Shown here piece by piece: positions 42,235 to 50,624 of a stretch of 64,000 nucleotides of DNA; the first letter of the stretch is position 1, and the number at the start of each line of letters is the position of its first letter. Source of the stretch: Litorivita sp050633545 (GTDB lineage Bacteria; Pseudomonadota; Alphaproteobacteria; Rhodobacterales; Rhodobacteraceae); assembly GCA_050633545.1 (NCBI GenBank), contig JBOEGS010000006.1, positions 62,001 to 126,000 on the forward strand, read 5' to 3'. The translations under genes and the position numbers were made by a program. The notes under the pieces are model-generated. The model saw nothing but the letters and a program-made list of their open reading frames with translations. It was not told where the DNA came from and made no database searches.

Positions 42235-43835
42235 AACTGAACTCCCAAGCCTTGCCGTCCTCGGACGCGTTCAAAACCAACCGCGCGGGGCATCTGGAGG
42301 CCTTGGATATCGTGCGCGAAGCCGCAGAGGCGGCGGCCATGGGCGGGGGCGAGAAGAGCCGTGCGCGCCATGTCAGCCGCGGCAAGATGTTGCCGCGCGA
42401 GCGTGTGGCGAACCTGCTTGATCCCGGATCGCCGTTTCTGGAGGTCGGGGCGACGGCGGCGCATGGGATGTATGACGGCGCGGCCCCTTGCGCGGGGGTG
42501 ATTGCGGGCATCGGGCGCGTCATGGGCCAAGAGGTCATGGTGGTGTGCAATGACGCCACCGTGAAGGGCGGCACCTATTACCCGATGACGGTCAAAAAAC
42601 ACCTGCGCGCCCAAGAGATTGCCGAGGAAAACCACCTGCCTTGTGTCTATCTGGTCGATAGCGGCGGGGCGAACCTGCCCAATCAGGACGAGGTGTTCCC
42701 CGACCGCGACCATTTTGGCCGGATTTTCTATAACCAAGCGCGGATGAGCGCCAAGGGCATTGCGCAGATCGCGGTTGTTATGGGGTCGTGCACGGCGGGC
42801 GGGGCCTATGTTCCGGCCATGTCGGATGTGACAATTATCGTGAAAGAACAAGGCACTATCTTCCTTGCCGGTCCGCCCTTGGTCAAGGCCGCAACGGGCG
42901 AGGTGGTCAGCGCCGAGGACCTTGGCGGCGGCGATGTGCATACGCGGCTGTCGGGGGTGGCCGATTATCTGGCCGAGGATGACGGCCATGCTTTGGCTTT
43001 GGCGCGGCGCGCGGTCTCGCATCTCAACCGTGCCAAACCCGCGACCGTGCAGTGGCAGGTGCCCGAGCCGCCCGCCTATGATCCCGAAGAATTGCTGGGC
43101 GTCGTGCCTGCGGACCTGCGCACGCCCTATGACATTCGCGAGGTGATCGCGCGGGTGGTGGACGGCTCGCGCTTTGACGAGTTCAAACCGCGTTTCGGCG
43201 AAACCTTGGTGACGGGGTTCGCCCATCTCGAAGGGTGCCCCGTGGGGATCATCGCCAACAATGGCGTGCTGTTTTCCGAGGCCGCCCAAAAGGGCGCGCA
43301 TTTTGTCGAACTGTGCTCGCAGCGCAGTATCCCGTTGATTTTTTTGCAAAATATCACCGGATTTATGGTCGGGCGCAAGTATGAAAATGAGGGCATCGCG
43401 CGGCACGGGGCCAAATTGGTGACCGCCGTGGCGACGACCAATGTGCCGAAAATCACCATGGTGGTTGGCGGATCGTTTGGCGCGGGCAATTACGGCATGG
43501 CGGGGCGTGCCTATCAGCCGCGCTTCATGTGGTCATGGCCGAGCAGCCGCATTTCGGTGATGGGCGGGCCGCAAGCGGCGGGGGTTTTGGCGACGGTGAA
43601 ACGCGACGGGATCGAACGCGCGGGTGGCACATGGAGCCGAGAGGAAGAGGAGGCGTTCAAGGCCCCGACGATTGCCATGTTCGAAGAGCAATCGCATCCT
43701 TTGTATGCTTCGGCGCGGATGTGGGATGACGGGGTGATCGACCCGCGCAAGAGCCGTGATGTGCTTGCGCTGAGCCTGTCTGCGGCGCTTTGCGCCCCGA
43801 TCGAGGAGACGCGGTTTGGCCTGTTCCGGATGTAG
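42231..43835 (+). CDS. mccB: 3-methylcrotonyl-CoA carboxylase, carboxyltransferase (beta) subunit
   Basis: About 534 aa. The carboxyltransferase fold is shown by KMLPRERVANLLDPGSPFLEVG, VVCNDATVKGGTYYPMTVKKHLRAQEIA, YLVDSGGANLPNQDEVFPD, SAEDLGGGDVHTRLSGVADYLA, and the late GSFGAGNYGMAGRAYQPRFMWSWP. GGDVHTRLSGVADY and the NLPNQDE box are typical of MCC rather than propionyl-CoA carboxylase. It transfers CO2 from biotin on MccA to 3-methylcrotonyl-CoA. It is translationally coupled to the synthetase gene. mccA is separated from it by two other genes. Confidence 0.95.
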   Translation: MKLNSQALPSSDAFKTNRAGHLEALDIVREAAEAAAMGGGEKSRARHVSRGKMLPRERVANLLDPGSPFLEVGATAAHGMYDGAAPCAGVIAGIGRVMGQEVMVVCNDATVKGGTYYPMTVKKHLRAQEIAEENHLPCVYLVDSGGANLPNQDEVFPDRDHFGRIFYNQARMSAKGIAQIAVVMGSCTAGGAYVPAMSDVTIIVKEQGTIFLAGPPLVKAATGEVVSAEDLGGGDVHTRLSGVADYLAEDDGHALALARRAVSHLNRAKPATVQWQVPEPPAYDPEELLGVVPADLRTPYDIREVIARVVDGSRFDEFKPRFGETLVTGFAHLEGCPVGIIANNGVLFSEAAQKGAHFVELCSQRSIPLIFLQNITGFMVGRKYENEGIARHGAKLVTAVATTNVPKITMVVGGSFGAGNYGMAGRAYQPRFMWSWPSSRISVMGGPQAAGVLATVKRDGIERAGGTWSREEEEAFKAPTIAMFEEQSHPLYASARMWDDGVIDPRKSRDVLALSLSAALCAPIEETRFGLFRM

Positions 43836-43846
43836 CGAAATGGCGT

Positions 43847-43887
43847 GTCGGTATCACGTCGGTATCACGTCGGTATTGCGTCGGTGC
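43847..43887. repeat. 11-bp tandem repeat after mccB
   Basis: GTCGGTATCAC at 43847-43857 and 43858-43868, GTCGGTATTGC at 43869-43879, and a partial fourth unit. It begins 12 bp after the mccB stop. Confidence 0.8.
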
Positions 43888-43943
43888 GGTTTTGCGCGCG
43901 GCGCAGGTTGCGAGAATGCCCGCGGCTTGCCGGAGGGCGGCGC

Positions 43944-44903
43944 ATGAAAACGCGGCTGACGGATGCCTTTGGTCTCAAATGGCCCATCGTGTCGGCCCCG
44001 ATGGCGGGGGCGGCGGGCGGCGCTTTGGCGGGTGCGGTGAGCGGCGCGGGGGGCTTGGGCCTGATCGGCGGCGGCTATGGCGATGCGGATTGGATCGACG
44101 CCGAGTTTGCGCGCGCGGGTGCGCCGGTGGGCTGCGGCATGATCACATGGCGATTGGATGAGGTTCTATTGGAGCGCATCCTTGCCCACACCCCGCGCGC
44201 GGTGTTTTTGTCTTTTGGCGATGTGGTCGCCTATGCGCCGCGCATCCATGCGGCGGGCGTGCCCTTGATCGCGCAGGTGCAAGATATGGAGGCGGCGCGC
44301 GCCGCAGTGGATGCGGGCGCGCAGGTGATCGTCGCCCAAGGCTCGGAGGCGGGCGGGCATGGCGCATCGCGCGCGACGATGACCTTGGTGCCCGAGGTGG
44401 CGGATTTTCTGGCGGCGCGATCGCCCGATACGCTTTTGCTTGCGGCGGGGGGCATCGCGGACGGGCGCGGATTGGCGGCGGCTTTGATGCTGGGCGCGGA
44501 TGGCGCGGTTGTCGGCTCGCGCTTGTGGGCGGCAGCCGAGGCTTTGGTGCCCGACGGCTTGCACCGTGCGGCCACGGCGGCGACGGGCGATGCCACCTTG
44601 CGCACGCGGGTGCCGGATGTGGCGCGCGGCATGGATTGGCCGCGCCCCTTCAACATCCGCGTGATGCGTTCGGCGGGCACCGAAAACTGGCACGGCGCGC
44701 CCGAGCAGATGAGCGAGGCCGACCGCGCCGCATGGCGCGCGGCGATGGCGGCGGGGGATGCGCGTATGGCCACGCCGATTGTCGGCGAGGCGGTGGGCCT
44801 GATCGGCGATATCCGCCCTGCGGGCGAGATCACGCAAGAGATCGGTCAATCGGCGGCGGCGCTTTTGGACGGCGCATGGAACAGGAGCAAGCCTCATGGC
44901 TGA
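43944..44903 (+). CDS. Nitronate monooxygenase / 2-nitropropane dioxygenase-like flavoprotein
   Basis: About 319 aa from ATG 43944 (GGAGGGCGG upstream). TIM-barrel FMN enzyme of the NMO family: PIVSAPMAGAAGG near the N terminus binds the phosphate, and AQGSEAGGHGASR (about 133-145) carries the conserved His of the active site. It also has LLAAGGIADGRGLAAALMLGADGAVVGSR. Family members oxidise alkyl nitronates or act as enoyl-type reductases, and the role in leucine catabolism is not known. It overlaps the next gene by 8 bp. The last ~50 residues are Ala-rich. Confidence 0.85.
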   Translation: MKTRLTDAFGLKWPIVSAPMAGAAGGALAGAVSGAGGLGLIGGGYGDADWIDAEFARAGAPVGCGMITWRLDEVLLERILAHTPRAVFLSFGDVVAYAPRIHAAGVPLIAQVQDMEAARAAVDAGAQVIVAQGSEAGGHGASRATMTLVPEVADFLAARSPDTLLLAAGGIADGRGLAAALMLGADGAVVGSRLWAAAEALVPDGLHRAATAATGDATLRTRVPDVARGMDWPRPFNIRVMRSAGTENWHGAPEQMSEADRAAWRAAMAAGDARMATPIVGEAVGLIGDIRPAGEITQEIGQSAAALLDGAWNRSKPHG

Positions 44904-45387
44904 ATGGCCCGAAAAAGGCGTCTTCATACGCGGCGAGACCGACAAGGCCACGGGCGCGCAATGGGTCTATGTCACACCGCAAATGGCGCGGGCACATCCC
45001 AAGGGGCGGCTGTCTTTGTGGCTTTGGCTGATCGTGACGTATTTTGCCGCCGTAGCCACCCTTCGGGGGATCGAGGTGATGCATTACGGCGCGATGCCCT
45101 TGGCCCAGATGGGGATCATGATCGGCATACCGCTCGTTTGCGCGGCGCTTTTGGCCCTGCGCGCGCCGTGGGGGGCGCCTTTGGTGATCGTGCTGTCGGT
45201 CCTGTCGGTGGTCGGATCGGTTTCGCACATCAGCGAGGCAGACCCCGTGGCCTTGTTCAACACCATCGTTTTGATCGGCGTTGCGGTCTACCTCTATGAC
45301 GCGGACCGCCCGAACCTGATCTATCGGCACCGCTATCGCAGCTACAAATCTTTGGACCGCGACAGCGGCCCCTCGGAAGGGACTTGA
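44896..45387 (+). CDS. Small integral membrane protein of unknown function (163 aa)
   Basis: The first ~38 residues are polar (EKGVFIRGETDKATGAQW). Four hydrophobic segments follow at about 42-58, 72-88, 94-112 and 120-134. The end is a basic/Tyr-rich tail (RPNLIYRHRYRSYKS). No enzyme motif is seen. It overlaps the flavoprotein gene by 8 bp and sits 1 bp before mccA, so it is clearly part of the operon. It could act in transport or sensing of a branched-chain intermediate, but nothing in the sequence shows this. Confidence 0.8.
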   Translation: MAEWPEKGVFIRGETDKATGAQWVYVTPQMARAHPKGRLSLWLWLIVTYFAAVATLRGIEVMHYGAMPLAQMGIMIGIPLVCAALLALRAPWGAPLVIVLSVLSVVGSVSHISEADPVALFNTIVLIGVAVYLYDADRPNLIYRHRYRSYKSLDRDSGPSEGT

Positions 45388-45388
45388 T

Positions 45389-47401
45389 ATGTTTGACAAA
45401 ATCCTGATTGCCAATCGCGGCGAGATTGCCTGCCGGATCGCGGCGACGGCGCGGCGTATGGGCGTGGATACGGTGGCGGTCTATTCGGACGCGGACCGCG
45501 CGGCAGCCCATGTGGCGGTGTGCGACGCGGCGGTGCATATCGGCGGCTCCGCGCCTGCGGACAGCTACCTGCGCGGCGATGTGATCATTCAGGCCGCGCT
45601 CGATACAGGGGCCAAGGCGATCCATCCCGGATACGGGTTTTTGTCGGAAAACCCCGATTTCGTCGATGCCGTCGAGGCGGCGGGATTGGTGTTCATCGGC
45701 CCCTCGGGCAAGGCGATCCGCGCCATGGGCCTCAAGGATGCGGCCAAGGCCTTGATGATAGAGGCGGGCGTGCCCGTGGTGCCGGGGTATCACGGAGCAG
45801 AGCAGAGCGGCGATTTTCTCAAGGCGCAGGCGGGCGAGATCGGCTATCCGGTCTTGATCAAGGCCGTGGCGGGGGGCGGCGGCAAGGGGATGCGTCTGGT
45901 CGAGCGGGCCGAGGATTTCGCCGCCGCGCTCGGCAGCGCGCAAAGCGAGGCGCGCACCGCCTTCGGCAATGCCGATGTGCTCATTGAGAAATACATCACC
46001 GCTCCGCGTCATATCGAGGTGCAGGTCTTTGGCGACGGCGCCCGTGCCTTGCATCTGTTCGAGCGCGACTGCTCGCTGCAGCGGCGCCACCAGAAGGTGA
46101 TCGAAGAGGCCCCCGCGCCCGATATGCCCGAAAACGTGCGTGCCGCCATGGGCGCAGCGGCGGTCAAGGCCGCCGAGGCCATCGGCTACAGCGGCGCGGG
46201 CACGATCGAATTTATCGTCGACGGGTCGGGCGGCGGCACGGGCGTTTTGCAAGAAGACGGCTTTTGGTTCATGGAGATGAACACCCGCCTGCAGGTCGAA
46301 CATCCCGTGACAGAAGCCATCACCGGCGTTGATCTGGTGGAATGGCAATTGCGCGTGGCGGCGGGCGAGGCGTTGCCCTGCGCGCAAGACGACCTGTCGA
46401 TCACGGGTCATGCTTTCGAGGTGCGCCTTTATGCCGAGGACGTGCCCAAGGGGTTTTTGCCTGCCACGGGCACCTTGACGCATTTGCAATTTCCCGAGGG
46501 CGCGCGCGCCGACAGCGGGGTGCGGGCGGGCGATGTGATCTCGCCGTTTTATGATCCGATGATTGCCAAGGTGATCACCCATGGCCCCACCCGCGCCGCC
46601 GCCTTGCAACAGATGCGCGCCGCTTTGGCGGGCACGCAGGTGGCCGGAACGGTGACCAATCTGGCCTTTTTGGGCGCGCTTTGCGATCACGGCGGATTTG
46701 CGGCGGGGCAGGTGGACACCGGATTGATCGCGCGCGATCTGGAGGCGCTGGTGGCCGCGCCCGCCCCGCGCGCCGCGCACCGGCTCAGCGCCGCGATGGC
46801 GGCGGCGGGGCTTGGCGCAGGGTTGGGCGCAGGGCTTAGCGCTGGGCCAGAGGGCGCGGCTGTGATCGGGCAGGGGTTTTCGCTTTGGGCGCCCCTGCGC
46901 CGCAGTGTGGCGCTCACATGGGGCGAGGAGGTCTTCACCGTGGTGCTCATGCTTGAGGGCGCGGACCGCGTTTTGGCCGAAGTCGTCACACAGGGCGGCA
47001 GCGAGACGCTTGTGGCCGAGAGGATCGCGGGGGCGTGGCGCATCAATGGTGCGCCGATGCCTGCCGCCGCCGTGTCGGGTGCGGTGGTGACGGTATTTGA
47101 CCACTACGGTTTGCCCTTTGGCATCATCGACCCGCTGGAGCGCGCGCAGGGCGCGGGCGGGGATGGCAACCTGATCGAGGCCCCGATGCCGGGGTCGGTC
47201 AAGGCGGTCTTTGCCAAGGCGGGGCAGGCGGTGGCGCAGGGCGACCGTTTGGCGGTGCTCGAAGCGATGAAGATGGAACACGCGCTTTTGGCGGCGCGCG
47301 ACGGGGTGGTGGCCGAGGTGCTTTGCGCGGCGGGCGATCAGGTCGAGGCGGGCGCGGCGCTGATCCGGCTGGAGGCCGCCGAAGGGGAGGCTGCGGCCTA
47401 G
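45389..47401 (+). CDS. mccA: 3-methylcrotonyl-CoA carboxylase, biotin-containing (alpha) subunit
   Basis: 670 aa. The biotin carboxylase domain (1-~450) has MFDKILIANRGEIACRIA, the ATP-grasp Gly loop AVAGGGGKGMRLV and EMNTRLQVEHPVTEAITGVDLVEWQ. A short linker contains Gly-Leu-Gly-Ala repeats (about 474-486, from a 12-bp DNA repeat). The C-terminal biotinyl domain has EAMKMEH, with biotin-accepting Lys628. It carboxylates biotin with ATP and bicarbonate for MccB. Calling it MccA rather than PccA/AccA rests on the neighbours (ivd, mccB, mvaB). Confidence 0.93.
   Translation: MFDKILIANRGEIACRIAATARRMGVDTVAVYSDADRAAAHVAVCDAAVHIGGSAPADSYLRGDVIIQAALDTGAKAIHPGYGFLSENPDFVDAVEAAGLVFIGPSGKAIRAMGLKDAAKALMIEAGVPVVPGYHGAEQSGDFLKAQAGEIGYPVLIKAVAGGGGKGMRLVERAEDFAAALGSAQSEARTAFGNADVLIEKYITAPRHIEVQVFGDGARALHLFERDCSLQRRHQKVIEEAPAPDMPENVRAAMGAAAVKAAEAIGYSGAGTIEFIVDGSGGGTGVLQEDGFWFMEMNTRLQVEHPVTEAITGVDLVEWQLRVAAGEALPCAQDDLSITGHAFEVRLYAEDVPKGFLPATGTLTHLQFPEGARADSGVRAGDVISPFYDPMIAKVITHGPTRAAALQQMRAALAGTQVAGTVTNLAFLGALCDHGGFAAGQVDTGLIARDLEALVAAPAPRAAHRLSAAMAAAGLGAGLGAGLSAGPEGAAVIGQGFSLWAPLRRSVALTWGEEVFTVVLMLEGADRVLAEVVTQGGSETLVAERIAGAWRINGAPMPAAAVSGAVVTVFDHYGLPFGIIDPLERAQGAGGDGNLIEAPMPGSVKAVFAKAGQAVAQGDRLAVLEAMKMEHALLAARDGVVAEVLCAAGDQVEAGAALIRLEAAEGEAAA
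46808..46843 (+). repeat. In-frame 12-bp repeat inside mccA
   Basis: Three units GGGCTTGGCGCA, GGGTTGGGCGCA and GGGCTTAGCGCT encode GLGA/GLGA/GLSA in the domain linker. Because the unit is a multiple of 3, copy-number change would keep the frame. Confidence 0.75.
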
Positions 47402-47435
47402 GGCGCGGGTGCGCAGCTGCACAGAGCTTGGCACA

Positions 47436-47470
47436 GGGGCAGGCACGGGGGCAGGCACGGGGGCAGGCAC
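47436..47470. repeat. G-rich tandem repeat between mccA and the first GST gene
   Basis: Three copies of (G)GGGGCAGGCAC: 47436-47446, 47447-47458 and 47459-47470. The surrounding gap (47402-47607) is otherwise GC-rich without a gene. The same unit recurs at 50265-50276. Confidence 0.85.
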
Positions 47471-47607
47471 GCGGGAGGCTGGCGCAGGGGCAGGCGCCGC
47501 GCGTTCCTTATGTGCCGTTACGTCGCAAGCCGCGGGCGGGGCAAAGCGTTGCGCGGCGCGGGCGGCTTTGCCACACTCCGGCGCAATACATAAGAGGGAG
47601 AGAGACC

Positions 47608-48297
47608 ATGACCGACACATTGACGCTGCACCATGTGCCTGCCTCGCGCAGCTTTCGCATCATCTGGCTGATCGAGGAGATCCGCGCCGCGGGGGTGGAT
47701 TTGCCCGCGCTCGAGATCGAGACCTATGCCATCGCCGACGGCTCCTTGCGCCGCGCCGAATTCCTGGGCCGTAGCCCTGCGGGGCGGGTGCCTGCGCTGG
47801 ATGTGGACGGGGTGAGCCTGTTCGAGAGCGGCGCGATCATCGAATACCTGTGCGAGCGCCATCCCGAGGCGCAACTGGCCCCTGCACCGCGCACGCCCGA
47901 ACGCGCGGCGTTTTTGCAATGGCTGCATTTCGCCGAGACCATGGCCAACCTGATTGCCAATATGAACATGCAATATCTGTTCTTGCGCGATCCCGCGATG
48001 CGCAGCCCGACGGTGCTCAAGATGGAGGCGCGGCGGCTCGAAGCCTGTATCGGCGCGCTGGAGGCCGGATTGGCGGGGCAGGAGTGGCTGCTCAAAAGCG
48101 GGTTCTCGGCGGTCGATTGCATGCTCGGCTATAACCTCTCGGCGGCGCCCTATTTCGTCAAACTGGACGCCTATCCCAATGTGCGCGCCTATTTCGCCCG
48201 TATGGAGGCACGCGAGGCCTATCAGGCCGCGCGCCGCCAAGACGGGGTTTCGGCCTTCTACACGCGCGATTTCTATGCGCCTGATGACACGCAATAG
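47608..48297 (+). CDS. Glutathione S-transferase family protein (first copy)
   Basis: About 229 aa from ATG 47608 (AAGAGGGAGAG upstream). N-terminal thioredoxin-fold half with LHHVPASRSFRIIWLIEE and SPAGRVPALDVDGVSLFESGAIIEYLCERHPE, where the SxSR and ES residues bind glutathione. The C-terminal half is all helical, with the family Asp in GFSAVDCMLGYNL. It shares the HHVPxSRSxRxxW opening with the second GST gene, so the pair are likely paralogues from a local duplication. Substrate unknown; a role in clearing reactive unsaturated CoA-derived products is possible. Confidence 0.88.
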   Translation: MTDTLTLHHVPASRSFRIIWLIEEIRAAGVDLPALEIETYAIADGSLRRAEFLGRSPAGRVPALDVDGVSLFESGAIIEYLCERHPEAQLAPAPRTPERAAFLQWLHFAETMANLIANMNMQYLFLRDPAMRSPTVLKMEARRLEACIGALEAGLAGQEWLLKSGFSAVDCMLGYNLSAAPYFVKLDAYPNVRAYFARMEAREAYQAARRQDGVSAFYTRDFYAPDDTQ

Positions 48298-48485
48298 GGC
48301 CCAAGGCGATCAGGCGTGCCGCGCGGGTGTGCATCTCCGCGCGCGGCCTTGCCGGAATATTCGGCGCATCTGGCGCTGGGCGGCTTGGTTGCACCTGACC
48401 TTGCGGCATTCTATACAGCGCGCTTGCACGGCGCCTCTTTGGCGCGCAGGCAGCATCTGATGGCGATAGGCCACAAGGAGACGAT

Positions 48486-49154
48486 ATGATCACGCTACAC
48501 CATGTGCCGCAAAGCCGCTCGATGCGGGTGCTCTGGCTCTTGGGGGAATTGGACCTGCCGTTTCAAGTGGTCAGCCACGGGTTCGACAAAAGCCTGCGCG
48601 ACCCCGAATACCTCTCGGTCAGCCCCGCAGGGCGTGTGCCCTCGCTGGAGATCGACGGCGAGCGGATGTTCGAAAGCCTCGCCATTGTGCATTACCTGTG
48701 CGAGCGCTACGCCGAGGCGCCGCTTTATCAGGGGCCAGGGGATATCGACCGTATGGCATGGCTGGTCTGGGTCGAGTTTGCCGAGACCATCAGCCAGCAC
48801 GCCGCCAATCTGACCCAGCAGCATATCGCGCTGCGCGAGGATCACATGCGCTCGGCCACGGTGATGCAGATCGAGGCGAAGCGGATCGAGAAATGCTATA
48901 GCGCCATCGAGGCGCGGCTCTCGACGCCGGTGGAGAACCGCGATTATCTCTTGACGGGCGGTTTTTCGGCGGCGGATGTCTGCACGGGGCAGGCGGTCTA
49001 TATGGCGCGCCACTTCGCCCCGATCGATCCCTTTCCCGAGCTCAGCGCATGGTATGCGCGCATCACCGAACGCCCCGCCTTTCAAGCCAGCCTGCCGCAA
49101 GAGGGCGCGAGCCGGATTTTTGCCAAGGCGTTCTACCCCGCTTGGGAAAGCTGA
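48486..49154 (+). CDS. Glutathione S-transferase family protein (second copy)
   Basis: 222 aa, with AAGGAG 6 bp before ATG. Thioredoxin-like domain MITLHHVPQSRSMRVLWLLGELDLPF and SPAGRVPSLEIDGERMFESLAIVHYLCERY. The helical domain has TGGFSAADVCTGQAVYMA and the C-terminal PAFQASLPQEGASRIFAKAFYP. Close in architecture to the first copy, but with a different middle. It lies after a 188-bp gap with no gene and before a 206-bp gap, looser packing than the first half of the operon, so an internal promoter is possible. Confidence 0.88.
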   Translation: MITLHHVPQSRSMRVLWLLGELDLPFQVVSHGFDKSLRDPEYLSVSPAGRVPSLEIDGERMFESLAIVHYLCERYAEAPLYQGPGDIDRMAWLVWVEFAETISQHAANLTQQHIALREDHMRSATVMQIEAKRIEKCYSAIEARLSTPVENRDYLLTGGFSAADVCTGQAVYMARHFAPIDPFPELSAWYARITERPAFQASLPQEGASRIFAKAFYPAWES

Positions 49155-49360
49155 GCGGCAAAAATGGCAGGAGTTCGGCGGGCGCGATCGCTTGCGCTGC
49201 GCCTTGGGGATGTGATGTGCAGGGCCTGCCTGCGCGGGTCGGGCGCTGGGCCTGATGTGCCCGCACGGGGCGGCGCGGATAGGGGCCAAGGAGATCAAGG
49301 GCGCGCAAAGCCGTGAGGCGGCAGGGGCAGGGGCGCGGCGCAAAAGAGGGGAGCATCGCC

Positions 49361-50218
49361 ATGGGCGAGTATGTCGAGATTTTTGAAATGGGTCCGCGCG
49401 ACGGGCTGCAAAACGAAAAGCGTCCGATCCCGACGGCGCAAAAAATCGCTTTGGTCGATTGCCTGTCGGGGGCGGGGTTCAAACGCATCGAGGTGGCCAG
49501 TTTCGTTTCGCCCAAATGGGTGCCGCAAATGGCCGACAGCGCCGAGGTTCTGGCGGGGATCACGCGGGCCAAGGGCGTGTCCTATGCGGCGCTGACCCCT
49601 AATATGCGCGGCTTCGAGGCCGCATTGGCGGCGCGCGCCGATGAGGTGGCGATCTTCGGTTCGGCCTCCGAAGGCTTCTCGCGCGCCAATATCAACGCCA
49701 GCATCGAGGAAAGCCTTGCCCGTTTTGCCCCCGTGGCCGAGGCCGCCAAAGCGGCGGGCGTGCCGCTGCGCGGCTATATCTCTTGCGTCACCGATTGCCC
49801 CTATGACGGGCCGGTGGCCCCTGCTGCGGTGGCGCAGGTGGCGCAAAAACTGCGCGCGCTGGGCTGCGTTGAGATCAGCCTTGGCGACACCATCGGGCAG
49901 GGCCGCCCCGAAACCATCCGCGCGATGCTTGATGCGGTGCTCCAAGAGGTGCCGGCGCAGATGCTGGCAGGGCATTACCATGATACGGCGGGGCGGGCCT
50001 TGGACAATATCGGCGCGTCACTGGAGGCGGGGCTGCGGGTGTTTGACGCGGCGGTGGGCGGTTTGGGCGGATGCCCCTATGCGCCGGGCGCGGCGGGGAA
50101 TGTGGCGACCGAAGCGGTCGAGGCCTATCTGCGCAAGGCGGGATACGAGACCGGCCTTGACGGCGCGGTGATCGCCAAGGCCGCCGCCATGGCGCAAGCG
50201 ATGCGCAGCGGCGATTGA
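49361..50218 (+). CDS. mvaB: Hydroxymethylglutaryl-CoA lyase
   Basis: About 285 aa from ATG 49361 (AGAGGGGAG upstream). Splits HMG-CoA into acetoacetate and acetyl-CoA, the last step of leucine degradation. TIM-barrel motifs: MGPRDGLQNEKRPIPTAQK (catalytic Arg and metal Asp), KWVPQMADS, GDTIGQG, HYHDTAGRALDN (metal His residues) and the HMGL signature GGLGGCPYAPGAAGNVATE with the active-site Cys. The methylglutaconyl-CoA hydratase (liuC/auh) needed for the preceding step is not in the window. Last gene of the leucine group. Confidence 0.95.
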   Translation: MGEYVEIFEMGPRDGLQNEKRPIPTAQKIALVDCLSGAGFKRIEVASFVSPKWVPQMADSAEVLAGITRAKGVSYAALTPNMRGFEAALAARADEVAIFGSASEGFSRANINASIEESLARFAPVAEAAKAAGVPLRGYISCVTDCPYDGPVAPAAVAQVAQKLRALGCVEISLGDTIGQGRPETIRAMLDAVLQEVPAQMLAGHYHDTAGRALDNIGASLEAGLRVFDAAVGGLGGCPYAPGAAGNVATEAVEAYLRKAGYETGLDGAVIAKAAAMAQAMRSGD

Positions 50219-50227
50219 CCCGCGCAC

Positions 50228-50294
50228 GGGGCAGAGACGGGGGGCAGAGACGGGGGGCAGAGACGGGGGCAGGCACGGGGGCGGGGGCAGCGAC
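50228..50294 (+). repeat. G-rich tandem array, G-quadruplex candidate
   Basis: Units GGGGCAGAGAC (50228-50238), GGGGGGCAGAGAC (50239-50251), GGGGGGCAGAGAC (50252-50264), GGGGGCAGGCAC (50265-50276), then GGGGGCGGGGGCAGCGAC. Six G-runs of 4-6 are separated by 7-nt loops (one of 1 nt), which meets the usual quadruplex pattern on the mRNA-like strand. It starts 10 bp after the mvaB stop. Confidence 0.85.
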
Positions 50295-50605
50295 GGGCAA
50301 AGGCCAGCAGCGGGCAGCTCGGCATGTCGGGCACAGGTCGGTTGACACCTAGGGCGCAGGTCGGTCGGGCGCGAGGCGCCAGCCCCTCTTGCGGCGGTTT
50401 GGCGCGCGGGTTTGCGGGGCGGCCCTGCTACGCGGGTCTGGTGCGAATCCCTTGCCGCCAGCGGGGCGCGGCGGGCGCGAAATTAACCCTGCCTTAATCT
50501 TTGCCTTGCCCTTTGCGGCGCTTTTGACCGCTATTGCATCGCCAGATTCGGCAAGTGTCGGAAAACTTGGTTAACTTTTACCTTGAAAACATCTTTTGCA
50601 CAGGC

Positions 50606-50624
50606 ACCGCCGAGGGCGGTTTTT
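50606..50624 (+). terminator. Intrinsic terminator upstream of nuoA
   Basis: ACCGCC (50606-50611), GAG loop, GGCGGT (50615-50620), then a T-run to 50624. It insulates nuo from the leucine operon, or acts as an attenuator if the nuo promoter lies further left. Confidence 0.8.

Noticed and set aside
45257..47620. 787-codon minus-strand frame opposite mccA
   Set aside because: Arg/His-rich shadow of a well-identified gene, produced by high GC at third positions.
43847..50294. Tandem arrays considered as CRISPR
   Set aside because: Units of 11-13 bp are contiguous without unique spacers, and no cas genes are present.
50393..50460. tRNA-like string with GGCGG...CCGCC ends and GGTGCGAATCC
   Set aside because: The ends pair and the T-loop-like GCGAATCC is suggestive, but T-arm pairing fails, the anticodon stem is only 3 bp, and no proper D-arm can be drawn. 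At most a decayed relic.
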